This document shows positions 17,167-24,849 of a DNA stretch of 64,000 nt, one piece after another. The notes under the pieces were generated by a model. That model saw only the letters and a list, made by a program, of their open reading frames with translations. It was not told where the DNA came from and ran no database searches. Source of the stretch: Alicyclobacillus tolerans (GTDB lineage: Bacteria; Bacillota; Bacilli; Alicyclobacillales; Alicyclobacillaceae); the NCBI RefSeq assembly GCF_021739485.1, contig NZ_JAJFNK010000014.1:46458-110457 (forward strand). The letters run 5' to 3'. How positions within the stretch are numbered: the first letter of the stretch is position 1; each line of letters opens with the position of its first letter. A program made the position numbers and the translations under genes.

Positions 17167-17808
17167 GTGTACTTCACATTGCAAGAGGAAATCATCAAGG
17201 GAATCGTTCGCCCCGGATCGAGATTGGTGATTTCGCAAATTGCCAAACACCTCAATGTCAGTGACATTCCGGTCCGCGAAGCCCTGCAAATGCTGGCACA
17301 CGAGGGGTATGTGCTGCTTAATCCACACTCTGGATACATCGTGAGCAGCCTCTCCGAGGACGACATTCGGCAAATCTTTGAAATTCGAATTCAGTTGGAG
17401 GGGTTAGCCGCACGGCTGGCCGTTGAACACCTTTCCGATTCACACATCAAAACACTGAAGCAAATGGTTAACCAGTCAGAGACCTTTTTAGAAGTCAACG
17501 ATTTAGAAGGATATGGGCAATTTAATCGGTCCTTTCACGAGTTTATCTACCAACACGCAAACAACCAGCGCCTGGCGATGACCATTGGTGAATTGTGGGA
17601 CTTTTCCACCCGCTACCCGGCTTTTTTTAAGAGCCAAAAAGACATTGAAATTTCAATGCGTGAACACCAGGAGATGGTCGAAGCATTGATGCACAGAGAC
17701 CACCATTTCGTAGAGCAGTTGATGAGAGACCATACCACGCGAACCTACCAGCAAATCATACAGTCCGTGCAGCAAATGCAATTGGAAGGGTCAGGAGGAT
17801 TGAAATGA
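17167..17808 (+). CDS. GntR-family regulator (FCD domain)
   Basis: A 213-residue FadR-subfamily regulator. The N-terminal winged helix runs through ISQIAKHLNVSDIPVREALQ. The C-terminal helical FCD domain has the metal or ligand residues in EIRIQLEGLAARLA and the His residues of NRSFHEFIY. GTG at 17167 is given as start. However, an AAAGGAGG at 17124-17131 lies eight bases before an in-frame CTG at 17140, which would add a more typical N-terminus (LQYRTKREK), so a rare CTG start is possible. Its last codons overlap the dehydratase gene (ATGA), so it is translated with the operon it likely controls. Confidence 0.9.
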   Translation: MYFTLQEEIIKGIVRPGSRLVISQIAKHLNVSDIPVREALQMLAHEGYVLLNPHSGYIVSSLSEDDIRQIFEIRIQLEGLAARLAVEHLSDSHIKTLKQMVNQSETFLEVNDLEGYGQFNRSFHEFIYQHANNQRLAMTIGELWDFSTRYPAFFKSQKDIEISMREHQEMVEALMHRDHHFVEQLMRDHTTRTYQQIIQSVQQMQLEGSGGLK

Positions 17809-18944
17809 AGATTACGGGTGTCACAACCTATGTTTTGCGAACCAGTGTAGACAAGCCCTTTACCTCAGCCAGAGGCTGGTGGTACAAGACCAAAAACGCC
17901 ATGCTTGTCAAGGTCAGCACCGATGAGGGAATCGAAGGATGGGGCGAAGCCTATGGACCTGCTGAGGTGACAAAGACCGTGGTAGACACACTCCTCGCCC
18001 CGAGTATCAGCGGTCATAACCCGTTTGACACGGATGTGCTGTGGGAAAAAATGTACCAGCGCGTCGAAGATTACGACCCCCAAGGTTTCGGTGTTGCAGC
18101 CATCAGCGCCGTCGATATTGCGCTGTGGGACATCATGGGCAAAGCCCTCAATCGTCCGGTTTACGCACTGTTGGGCGGTGCCCACCGAAAGACCTTCAGA
18201 GCTTATGCCACCGGGTTGTATTTTTCGGCGGAAGAAGGGGACTTCAACACACCGGCGGTGGAAGAGGCGCTGGCTTATCAAGAACAAGGGTTCACGGGTG
18301 TAAAAATGAAGATCGCCCTGCCGCCAAAAGAAGAGCTGAAGCGGGTTCAACAGGTCCGGCAGGCCCTTAGCGACGACGTCGAACTGATGGTGGATGCAAA
18401 CCACGGTTACAATCTGACGAATGCGCTGTTTCTCGGTAAGGCATTCGAAGAGATGGGCCTCGCGTGGTTTGAAGAACCGGTTTCCCCCCACGACCTCAAC
18501 GCCTATGCAGACCTTCGCAACAAACTCCAGATACCGCTTGCCGGCGGGGAAAATGCATTTACTCGTTACGCGTTCAAAGACATCATCGAAAAGCGAGCCA
18601 TGGATATCATTCAGCCGGACGTGTGCTGTGCGGGAGGCATTACGGAAACCAAAAAGATTGGCCAAATCGCCGAGGCCTTCGGCATCAGCGTGATTCCGCA
18701 CGTATGGGGGTCGGCCGTCGGCCTGCATGCCGCGCTGCATGTGATGGCTGCATTGCCGCCGGCACCCCATAGCTGGCGTCCCGTACCGATGTGGATGGAG
18801 TATGAACAAACCGAAAACCCGTTCCGGGACCACCTCGTCCAAAATCCAGTGGAACACGACGGCGGGATTGTCCGTGTACCGGAAGGGCCTGGTCTGGGCT
18901 TTTCAATCGACGAAAAGGTCATCGACCGCTATCGCATCTCCTAG
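17805..18944 (+). CDS. Enolase-superfamily (mandelate racemase/muconate lactonizing) dehydratase
   Basis: A 379-residue member with the capping domain first, then the barrel: KMK in TGVKMKIA (catalytic lysines), metal ligands Asp in MVDANHGY, Glu in WFEEPV and Glu in AGGENAF, and a catalytic His in VIPHVWGS. Members with this set abstract a proton alpha to a carboxylate and most often dehydrate an aldonic acid to a 2-keto-3-deoxy acid. Start ATG overlaps the gntR stop. It is followed by an Ldh-family dehydrogenase, UxaA subunits and an FAH hydrolase, which fits an oxidative non-phosphorylating sugar-acid route. Exact sugar acid unknown. Confidence 0.92.
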   Translation: MKITGVTTYVLRTSVDKPFTSARGWWYKTKNAMLVKVSTDEGIEGWGEAYGPAEVTKTVVDTLLAPSISGHNPFDTDVLWEKMYQRVEDYDPQGFGVAAISAVDIALWDIMGKALNRPVYALLGGAHRKTFRAYATGLYFSAEEGDFNTPAVEEALAYQEQGFTGVKMKIALPPKEELKRVQQVRQALSDDVELMVDANHGYNLTNALFLGKAFEEMGLAWFEEPVSPHDLNAYADLRNKLQIPLAGGENAFTRYAFKDIIEKRAMDIIQPDVCCAGGITETKKIGQIAEAFGISVIPHVWGSAVGLHAALHVMAALPPAPHSWRPVPMWMEYEQTENPFRDHLVQNPVEHDGGIVRVPEGPGLGFSIDEKVIDRYRIS

Positions 18945-18952
18945 GAGGAACT

Positions 18953-19993
18953 ATGGGTATTGAAGTGAATGTGCTCAAACATTTCTACTTAAAGGTCCTG
19001 GCCGCCGTCGGCACACCGGTGATGGAGGCAGGTGTTACCGCAGATGCGCTGGTCGACGCGGACCTGCATGGATTAGAGACGCACGGTGCCATGCGCATTC
19101 CCGCGTATGTCCGGATGGCTCGCGAGGGTGTACTGCAACCTGACCAAAAACCCGCCTTGGAATGGCACAAAGGGGCCCTTTCACTGGTAAACGGAAACAA
19201 TACCTGGGGACAGTTAGCTGCCTTGTCTGCCGTGCAAGAGGTTGTGAAAAACGCCAAAACACACTTTGTCGGAGCGGCTGGCGTTTTTAATACCAACCAC
19301 ATTGGAACCTGTGCTTACTATGCCAGAATGTTGGCGCGCGAGGGATTGGTGAGCTTCGTCACGACCAATTCTCCGCCGAACATGCCTCCGTGGGGCGGCA
19401 GTGAACCGGTTCTAGGGACCAATCCGATTTGCTTTAGCGCCCCGGCGCCAGAGGGCCAGGTCATTGTCGTAGATATGGCGACATCCGTGGTAGCGAAAGG
19501 GAAAATCCTCCTCGCCGCACAGCGCGAAGAAGCGATTCCAGAAGGTTGGGCCTTGAACAAAGCGGGCCAGCCCACAACGGATCCCAACGAGGCGCTGCAA
19601 GGGTACCAGCTTCCGGTCGGCGGACCAAAGGGGTATGGGCTTGCGCTGTTTGCCGACATCTTTTCTGGAGTATTGACGGGAGCGAATGTGGGTACGCAGC
19701 TTCGCAGCATGTACGCCAAGGAACTGAGCCCGGCTGGAATTGGCGCATTCATGTTCGCGGTAGATGTCAGCGCTTTCGGAACAGATGCCGTCAACGCCAG
19801 AATGGAACAGTTGATTCAGATGGTTCTCGGTGCGGAACTGGCGCAAGGGTACGAGCAAATTTACCTGCCGGGTCAAATCAGCGATCAGATGGCTGCGCAA
19901 AGAGCGCGCACAGGCATTCCAATCAGTCCGCAGGTTCTCGACAACCTGAACAACCTGGCTCAAGAACTGGGCGTAGACCCGCTGCTGGGCTGA
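18953..19993 (+). CDS. Ldh-family (malate/L-sulfolactate-type) NAD(P)-dependent oxidoreductase
   Basis: A 346-residue protein of the Ldh2/YiaK/ComC family, distinct from classical lactate dehydrogenases. The N-terminal LHGLETHGAMRIPAYV carries the conserved His-containing motif. TNSPPNMPPWGG and LGTNPICFSAP form the cofactor region, and VGGPKGYGLALFADI closes the site. Members reduce or oxidise 2-keto/2-hydroxy acids (malate, ureidoglycolate, 2,3-diketogulonate, sulfolactate). ATG at 18953 follows AGGAGG, nine bases after the dehydratase stop. It likely handles the keto acid made by its neighbours. Confidence 0.9.
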   Translation: MGIEVNVLKHFYLKVLAAVGTPVMEAGVTADALVDADLHGLETHGAMRIPAYVRMAREGVLQPDQKPALEWHKGALSLVNGNNTWGQLAALSAVQEVVKNAKTHFVGAAGVFNTNHIGTCAYYARMLAREGLVSFVTTNSPPNMPPWGGSEPVLGTNPICFSAPAPEGQVIVVDMATSVVAKGKILLAAQREEAIPEGWALNKAGQPTTDPNEALQGYQLPVGGPKGYGLALFADIFSGVLTGANVGTQLRSMYAKELSPAGIGAFMFAVDVSAFGTDAVNARMEQLIQMVLGAELAQGYEQIYLPGQISDQMAAQRARTGIPISPQVLDNLNNLAQELGVDPLLG

Positions 19994-20004
19994 ACCAGCC
20001 GATT

Positions 20005-20075
20005 CGACATGGGGACATGCGGACACGGGGATATACGGACTTGCGGAGATGGGCACATACGGACGTCGCGGCTTC
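20005..20075. repeat. Degenerate 12-14 bp tandem repeats (GGACATGCGGACA-like)
   Basis: Between the Ldh-family gene and the UxaA small subunit, the sequence reads as repeated variations on GGACATGCGGACAC, GATATACGGACTTGCGG and CACATACGGACG. The unit is not exact. No gene is supported in this gap of about 117 bases. Confidence 0.55.
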
Positions 20076-20110
20076 GCGTTTCCACCGCCCTGCTAAAAGG
20101 AGGAGTTCAT

Positions 20111-20422
20111 TTGTTTCACGCATTACAAATGCACGAACACGATAATGTCGCAACCGTCGTTGAGGATATTCAAAGTCATACCGGAATTGTCATCCAGACG
20201 ACCTTTTCCAAACCCGCTTTTGAATTTTTTACAGTTGAGTCGATTCCGTTTGGCCATAAGATCGCGCTGCTCGACATTCGTTCGGGTGAGACCGTCACCA
20301 AGTACGGACGGCCCATTGGGCGGGCTACCCAGTTCATTGCCAAGGGCAGCTTGGTGGGTGTCCACAACATCGAAGGACAGCGCGGCCGCGGCGATGTCGA
20401 ACTCCAAGGAGGAACCCGCTGA
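20111..20422 (+). CDS. UxaA-type dehydratase, small (SAF-domain) subunit
   Basis: A 103-residue SAF-domain protein equivalent to the N-terminal domain of altronate/galactarate dehydratase and to the alpha subunit of sulfolactate sulfo-lyase. ESIPFGHKIALLDI holds the conserved GHK, and IGRATQFIAKGSLVGVHNI completes the domain. TTG at 20111 is chosen because AAAGGAGGAG lies five bases before it; an ATG six codons later is an alternative. It overlaps the large-subunit start (TGATG), so the two are made together and probably form one enzyme. Confidence 0.9.
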   Translation: MFHALQMHEHDNVATVVEDIQSHTGIVIQTTFSKPAFEFFTVESIPFGHKIALLDIRSGETVTKYGRPIGRATQFIAKGSLVGVHNIEGQRGRGDVELQGGTR

Positions 20423-21624
20423 TGGAATTTTTGGGATTCGTTCGCCCGAATGACGAGGCAGGAATACGCAATGTCGTCCTGATTGTACCTTCCAGCCGCC
20501 TGCTGAACATCGCCGCTTACCGCATCACCCAATATGTCTACGGGACAAAAACGGTGCCCACCGGCGGAGAAAACGGCCGCCACAAAAAGGACCGCGAACG
20601 GTTGAGCCGGTTGTTGGTGGGTCTGGCCCGCAATGCCAATGTGTACGGGACCATTGTACTCGGGGCACGCAGGGATTTTGGGTATTCAGAGGTAGAGCCT
20701 TACACACTGGCAGAACAAATGAGTCACTCAGGTAAACCGGTCGCCGTACTGACCGTAGAGGAAGCCGGCGGATTGGATCGGCTGGTTGAGCAAGGAATAG
20801 GAATCGCCCGTCAGTTCGTACACGATGCCTCCCTCGTGAAACGCGAGAGCGTACCTATCAGTAAACTGGCCATCGGCATCAAATGCGGACTGTCCGATGC
20901 GACCAGTGGAATCAGCGGCAATCCGACCTTTGGCAAGGCCGCAGACCTCTTGGTGGCTGCCGGGGGAACCGCCATTTTTTCGGAAACGGTCGAGATCATC
21001 GGCGCGGAATTGGACCTCGCCGCACGGTGCGTAGAAAAAAGTGATGCTCAGCGGTTGCTGGAGATGGTTCGCCAAGTGGAAGAGGCGGCAATCCGGACAG
21101 GAGAAGACATCCGCACCATTAACCCGCTGCCCTCAAACATTGCAGCTGGCATCAGCACGCTCGAGGAAAAATCGTTAGGGGCCGTTCAAAAGGCGGGAAC
21201 GATGCCCATTCAAGGGGTGTTGGAGTACGCGCAGAGACCGGTCAAAAAGGGACTTCACTTTATGGACGGCTGGCAGTCTTCCTATTCACTGCCCATGAGT
21301 TTGGCCGCGGCGGGTTGCCAACTCACCATTTACCAATTGGGCGGCGGAGACCTCCCATCCAATGACCCACCGATGCTGGCCACCAATACTGGCGTTGTCG
21401 CTCCGCTGATGATGATTACCGGCAATCCCCGGACGGCCAGTAAAGCTGAAAAAAGCATCGACTTTTCGTCAGGCTCCATCATCACCGGACAGTCGACCAT
21501 TGAACAATTGGGAACTCAGTTGTTCGAAAAGTTTGTCAGTGTTGCTTCCGGGGAATTAACCAAAGGCGAGACCATTCTGTACATGGATCCGTTAGAGCCC
21601 TATTTCCTGGGTCCCGTATTTTGA
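20422..21624 (+). CDS. UxaA-type dehydratase, large subunit (altronate/galactarate family)
   Basis: A 400-residue protein equivalent to the C-terminal catalytic part of UxaA/GarD and to the beta subunit of sulfolactate lyase. Family marks are FLGFVRPNDEAGIRNVVLIV, IGIKCGLSDATSGISGNP, GISTLEEKSLGAVQKAG (Glu-Glu-Lys-Ser signature) and PLMMITGNP. The family enzymes are iron-dependent dehydratases of D-altronate or meso-galactarate, or eliminate sulfite from sulfolactate; sugar-acid neighbours favour the former. It overlaps the small subunit by one base and is followed 16 bases later by the FAH gene. Confidence 0.9.
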   Translation: MEFLGFVRPNDEAGIRNVVLIVPSSRLLNIAAYRITQYVYGTKTVPTGGENGRHKKDRERLSRLLVGLARNANVYGTIVLGARRDFGYSEVEPYTLAEQMSHSGKPVAVLTVEEAGGLDRLVEQGIGIARQFVHDASLVKRESVPISKLAIGIKCGLSDATSGISGNPTFGKAADLLVAAGGTAIFSETVEIIGAELDLAARCVEKSDAQRLLEMVRQVEEAAIRTGEDIRTINPLPSNIAAGISTLEEKSLGAVQKAGTMPIQGVLEYAQRPVKKGLHFMDGWQSSYSLPMSLAAAGCQLTIYQLGGGDLPSNDPPMLATNTGVVAPLMMITGNPRTASKAEKSIDFSSGSIITGQSTIEQLGTQLFEKFVSVASGELTKGETILYMDPLEPYFLGPVF

Positions 21625-21640
21625 CGCTGGGGGTATTCAT

Positions 21641-22531
21641 ATGAAGTGGGTTACATTTCGGGACGAAACGAATCGCCTTGCCATGGGTGTACTGTCCTGG
21701 GATTCAACGGTGGTTGACGTGCAGCGTGCAGCTCGTGACCTCGGCCACCCCGGATGCACGGAGTACCGGACGGTTCTTGACGTGCTTCGCGATCGCGACG
21801 GGGTCGACAAGGTTGCAGCCTTGGTGAATTCCATCGGTGACTCCACCGGGCCTTGGCGCTTGCCTGTGGCGGACGTCAAAGTGACAGCTCCCATCCCCCG
21901 CCCCGGCAAAGTCCTTGGCGTCGCATTAAATTACTACGATTTTTGCACGCGAGGTCAATTGAACCCTCCAACGGCGCTCAAGGTTTTTACCAAGGTGTCG
22001 ACTGCAGTCATTGGGCCCGACGAACGGATTGGTCTTCCCCATGGAAGGAAAGTCACCTACGAAGGCGAACTGGGCGTGGTCATCGGCAAACCCGGGAAGG
22101 ACATTCGCGCAGCGGACGCACTCGATTACGTCGCTGGCTACACCATCGTCAATGACTACACAGCAAATGATTTTGTGAAAGAAGACGTTCAACTGACACG
22201 CGGTAAAAACTTGGACGGCTTTTGTCCAATGGGACCAGCACTCGTGACCAAGGATGAAGTTTTTAATCCGCATTCGCTGTCCATCGTGACCACCGTCAAT
22301 GAGTTTGTGCGTCAAGAGTCAAACACTTCGCAGATGATTTTTAAGATCGAGGACATCATTGAATTCTTTTCATCGTTTTTGACACTGGAACCGGGTGATG
22401 TCATCGCGACCGGGACGCCGGCGGGTACCGCTTTACAGTATGACCCTCCGGCATTTGTGCAAGCAGGTGACACAGTTTCCGTGACCATCGCAGGTTTAGG
22501 GACTTTGACGAATCACATTGTGCACATGTAA
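21641..22531 (+). CDS. Fumarylacetoacetate-hydrolase-family protein
   Basis: A 296-residue FAH-fold protein. VLGVALNYYDF opens the core. The metal site is formed by the two Glu of TYEGELGVVIGK and the Asp of IVNDYTANDF, and LEPGDVIATGTPAGTA is the C-terminal signature. Members cleave carbon-carbon bonds of diketo acids, hydrate oxopentenoates or act on 2,4-diketo-3-deoxy sugar acids. In company with an enolase-type dehydratase and a dehydrogenase, the last reaction (pyruvate plus a hydroxy acid) is the best guess. ATG at 21641 follows a GGGGG site. Confidence 0.9.
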   Translation: MKWVTFRDETNRLAMGVLSWDSTVVDVQRAARDLGHPGCTEYRTVLDVLRDRDGVDKVAALVNSIGDSTGPWRLPVADVKVTAPIPRPGKVLGVALNYYDFCTRGQLNPPTALKVFTKVSTAVIGPDERIGLPHGRKVTYEGELGVVIGKPGKDIRAADALDYVAGYTIVNDYTANDFVKEDVQLTRGKNLDGFCPMGPALVTKDEVFNPHSLSIVTTVNEFVRQESNTSQMIFKIEDIIEFFSSFLTLEPGDVIATGTPAGTALQYDPPAFVQAGDTVSVTIAGLGTLTNHIVHM

Positions 22532-22563
22532 TGGATTTGGGTACAGAACGGAGGAAAAGGCAC

Positions 22564-23928
22564 ATGGAACTGTTTGGGACTTACGACGTCGTGGTCACAG
22601 GCGCTGGGATCACCGGAGTTGTGGCGGCAATCCGGGAAGCACGCGAAGGAGCGAAGACCCTGCTTTTAGAAGCCAGTGGCGTCCTGGGAGGACTCGTAAC
22701 GGGCGGAAGGTTGACGAAACCGACCGGTTTGATCAACGGCGGGGTGTTTCATGAACTGATTCAGCGGTGTGCTGGGTACAAAGGGGCAGACAACCGGACC
22801 CGGGAGTCCTATTGGGGCGCTTATACGGGTGCGTTTGACGCCGAAGTGATGCAGCGCGTCGTCATTGAGGCCATTGAAGAAGCCGGTGTCGAGGTCCTGC
22901 TCCGGGCTCAAGTGGTTCAAACGATGAAAGAAGGAGGTCATCTCAGAGGGTTGCAAATTCAAACCAAATCCGGCAGCAAGCTGGTTCTGGCCAAGGTTTT
23001 TATCGACGCCTCCGGTGATGGCGACGTCGCTGCGTTGGCTGGTGTACAGTTCATGTTGGGTCGAAAAACAGATGGGCTTACACAGCCTATCACTTCCTAT
23101 TTTCGCGTGCTCAATGTGGACATTCCCAGACTGGTCGAAGATTGCCGAGAACACCGGGACGACATGTGGGAATTGGTGGTTCCCGAAACCGGCGGAAGTC
23201 GGAACGAAGACTACGTCATGGTGTTTTTTGCAACTGGATTCACAAAACGAATTGAACAGGCGAAAAACGAAGGATTCCCTTGGATTGTCCCCAAAGACCA
23301 CATGACGTTAAAGGCAGGCCTGATCCCTGGCGAACTTAACATTAACGTGACTCGTTTCCACGGCAATGGCCTGGATGACCGCACGTTGAGCAAGGCGGAG
23401 ATCGAGATTCGAAAACAGGCCTACTGCGCATTTGACTTTTTGAAGCAGTACGTCAAGGGGTTTGAGAACGCCATCTTTCTTGAAGTGGCTCCAAAACTCG
23501 GCATTCGCGAAACGCGTCGCATTCAAGGACATTACGTACTCACCGAGGCAGACGTCCGTGGAGAGGCTCGCTTTGAGGATGCCATCGGTTTGTGCAACTC
23601 CCCTGTAGACATTCACGAACCCGGCGGCGAACGGGCCATCATGGAGAGTGTCGGGAGTGGTTACGGAATCCCGTACCGTTGTCTGGTGCCAGAAGGAGTT
23701 CGCGGACTGCTGGTAGCCGGACGGTGCATTTCAGTGGATGAAGTGGCATATGGGTCGACTCGGAACGTTCCAGCGTGCGCCATGACCGGCGAAGCAGCGG
23801 CGTTCGCAGCCGCCTACTGCTCCAAGCACGGTGTAGACCCCCTGCAAGTGGACGTTAACGAGGTGCAGAAGAGTCTGCGCGATGGAGGCGTCAACCTAGG
23901 CATTCCCGGAGAAGTGATTTCGCGTTGA
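22564..23928 (+). CDS. FAD-dependent oxidoreductase of the cluster A operon
   Basis: A 454-residue flavoprotein with an N-terminal dinucleotide loop VVVTGAGITGVVAAI, the VFIDASGDGDVAALAG motif of the FAD-oxidoreductase group related to fumarate-reductase-like and HdrA-like proteins, and a C-terminal GLLVAGRCISVDEVAYGS segment that closes around FAD. No CxxC iron-sulfur motif is obvious. ATG at 22564 follows GGAGGAAAAGG; an 11-residue upstream extension overlaps the FAH stop and is unlikely. It is the last gene before a strong terminator. Two relatives lie in cluster B (50376 and 51983). The substrate is unknown; oxidation of a sugar-acid intermediate is inferred from context. Confidence 0.88.
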   Translation: MELFGTYDVVVTGAGITGVVAAIREAREGAKTLLLEASGVLGGLVTGGRLTKPTGLINGGVFHELIQRCAGYKGADNRTRESYWGAYTGAFDAEVMQRVVIEAIEEAGVEVLLRAQVVQTMKEGGHLRGLQIQTKSGSKLVLAKVFIDASGDGDVAALAGVQFMLGRKTDGLTQPITSYFRVLNVDIPRLVEDCREHRDDMWELVVPETGGSRNEDYVMVFFATGFTKRIEQAKNEGFPWIVPKDHMTLKAGLIPGELNINVTRFHGNGLDDRTLSKAEIEIRKQAYCAFDFLKQYVKGFENAIFLEVAPKLGIRETRRIQGHYVLTEADVRGEARFEDAIGLCNSPVDIHEPGGERAIMESVGSGYGIPYRCLVPEGVRGLLVAGRCISVDEVAYGSTRNVPACAMTGEAAAFAAAYCSKHGVDPLQVDVNEVQKSLRDGGVNLGIPGEVISR

Positions 23929-23963
23929 CACGTGCACGTTGACCCAGGATTTGACACCAAAAT

Positions 23964-24008
23964 ACCACCGCAGGGTAATGCGTTTGGTCCCTACGGTGGT
24001 TTATTTTT
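23964..24008 (+). terminator. Rho-independent terminator of cluster A operon
   Basis: ACCACCG-CAGGG (23964-23975) pairs with CCCT-A-CGGTGGT (ending at 24000), followed by TTATTTTTG. It lies 36 bases after the FAD oxidoreductase stop. Confidence 0.85.
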
Positions 24009-24096
24009 GACGTCATATACCGGTGTATTTCATCTAAACCCAACCACAAACGACCGAGGGACCCTGTCACGGACCCTGCGGCCCTTCAACGCGGAA

Positions 24097-24849
24097 TCAG
24101 CCAGACTGCTCGCTTTCCGCAGCCGTTTCGACGCCACCCAACCCCAGGTATGCGTTTTGCACGGCCTGATTGCTTCGCAAATTTTCTACCGTATCGTGAA
24201 CGGTCACTTTTCCGGTTTCAATCACATACGCGCGTTGACTGACCGAAAAGGCCATCGGAGCATTCTGTTCCACCAACAGAATGGTTGTACCTTCCTTGGC
24301 AATTTTCGCAATGGTCTGGAACAACTGTTTGACGATAATGGGAGCCAGCCCTAGAGACGGTTCATCCAAAAGCAGCACTTTCGGCGCTGCCATGAGTCCC
24401 CTTCCCACAGCCACCATCTGCTGTTGGCCTCCGGACAAGGCCCATGCCGGCCGGTCCAAATGCTGAATGAGGGCGGGAAAGTACTCCATCACCCGGTCAA
24501 GTTCTTCGTTCAACTGCTTGCGGGAAAGTTTTCGAACCGCTCCACCGAGGTACAGATTCTCCCGGACCGTAAGCCCTGGAAACAAATGCCGTCCTTCCGG
24601 TACGTGCGCAATCCCCATTCCGATAATCTTTTCCGGCGATTTCCCGGTTAGTTCCACGTCGCCAAAGGTCACCTTCCCTTGGGTGGCTTTGACCAATCCG
24701 GAAATCACTTTTAAGGTTGTAGTCTTTCCAGCGCCATTGGCACCGAGCAGGGCGACAGTTTCGCCGGGATTGACTTCCAAAGAGACACTACGCAACGCCT
24801 GTGCGCGTCCGTAGAACGCAGCGATGTTTTCAACCACCAGCTTCGACAA
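24097..24849 (-). CDS. livF: Branched-chain amino-acid-type ABC transporter ATPase LivF
   Basis: A 250-residue ATPase of the LivF class. Walker A is LGANGAGKTTTLK, the signature is WALSGGQQQMVAVG, and Walker B is VLLLDEPSLGL followed by the switch histidine-region. TTG at 24849 is preceded by AAGGAGG at nine bases and overlaps the end of the upstream fusion gene by 20 bases. It is the last gene of a four-gene operon (livK, livH, fused livM-livG, livF). It partners with the other ATPase domain at the cytoplasmic face of the membrane. The transported solute may be branched-chain amino acids, amides or aromatic acids; the family is broad. Confidence 0.92.
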   Translation of the reverse strand: MSKLVVENIAAFYGRAQALRSVSLEVNPGETVALLGANGAGKTTTLKVISGLVKATQGKVTFGDVELTGKSPEKIIGMGIAHVPEGRHLFPGLTVRENLYLGGAVRKLSRKQLNEELDRVMEYFPALIQHLDRPAWALSGGQQQMVAVGRGLMAAPKVLLLDEPSLGLAPIIVKQLFQTIAKIAKEGTTILLVEQNAPMAFSVSQRAYVIETGKVTVHDTVENLRSNQAVQNAYLGLGGVETAAESEQSG

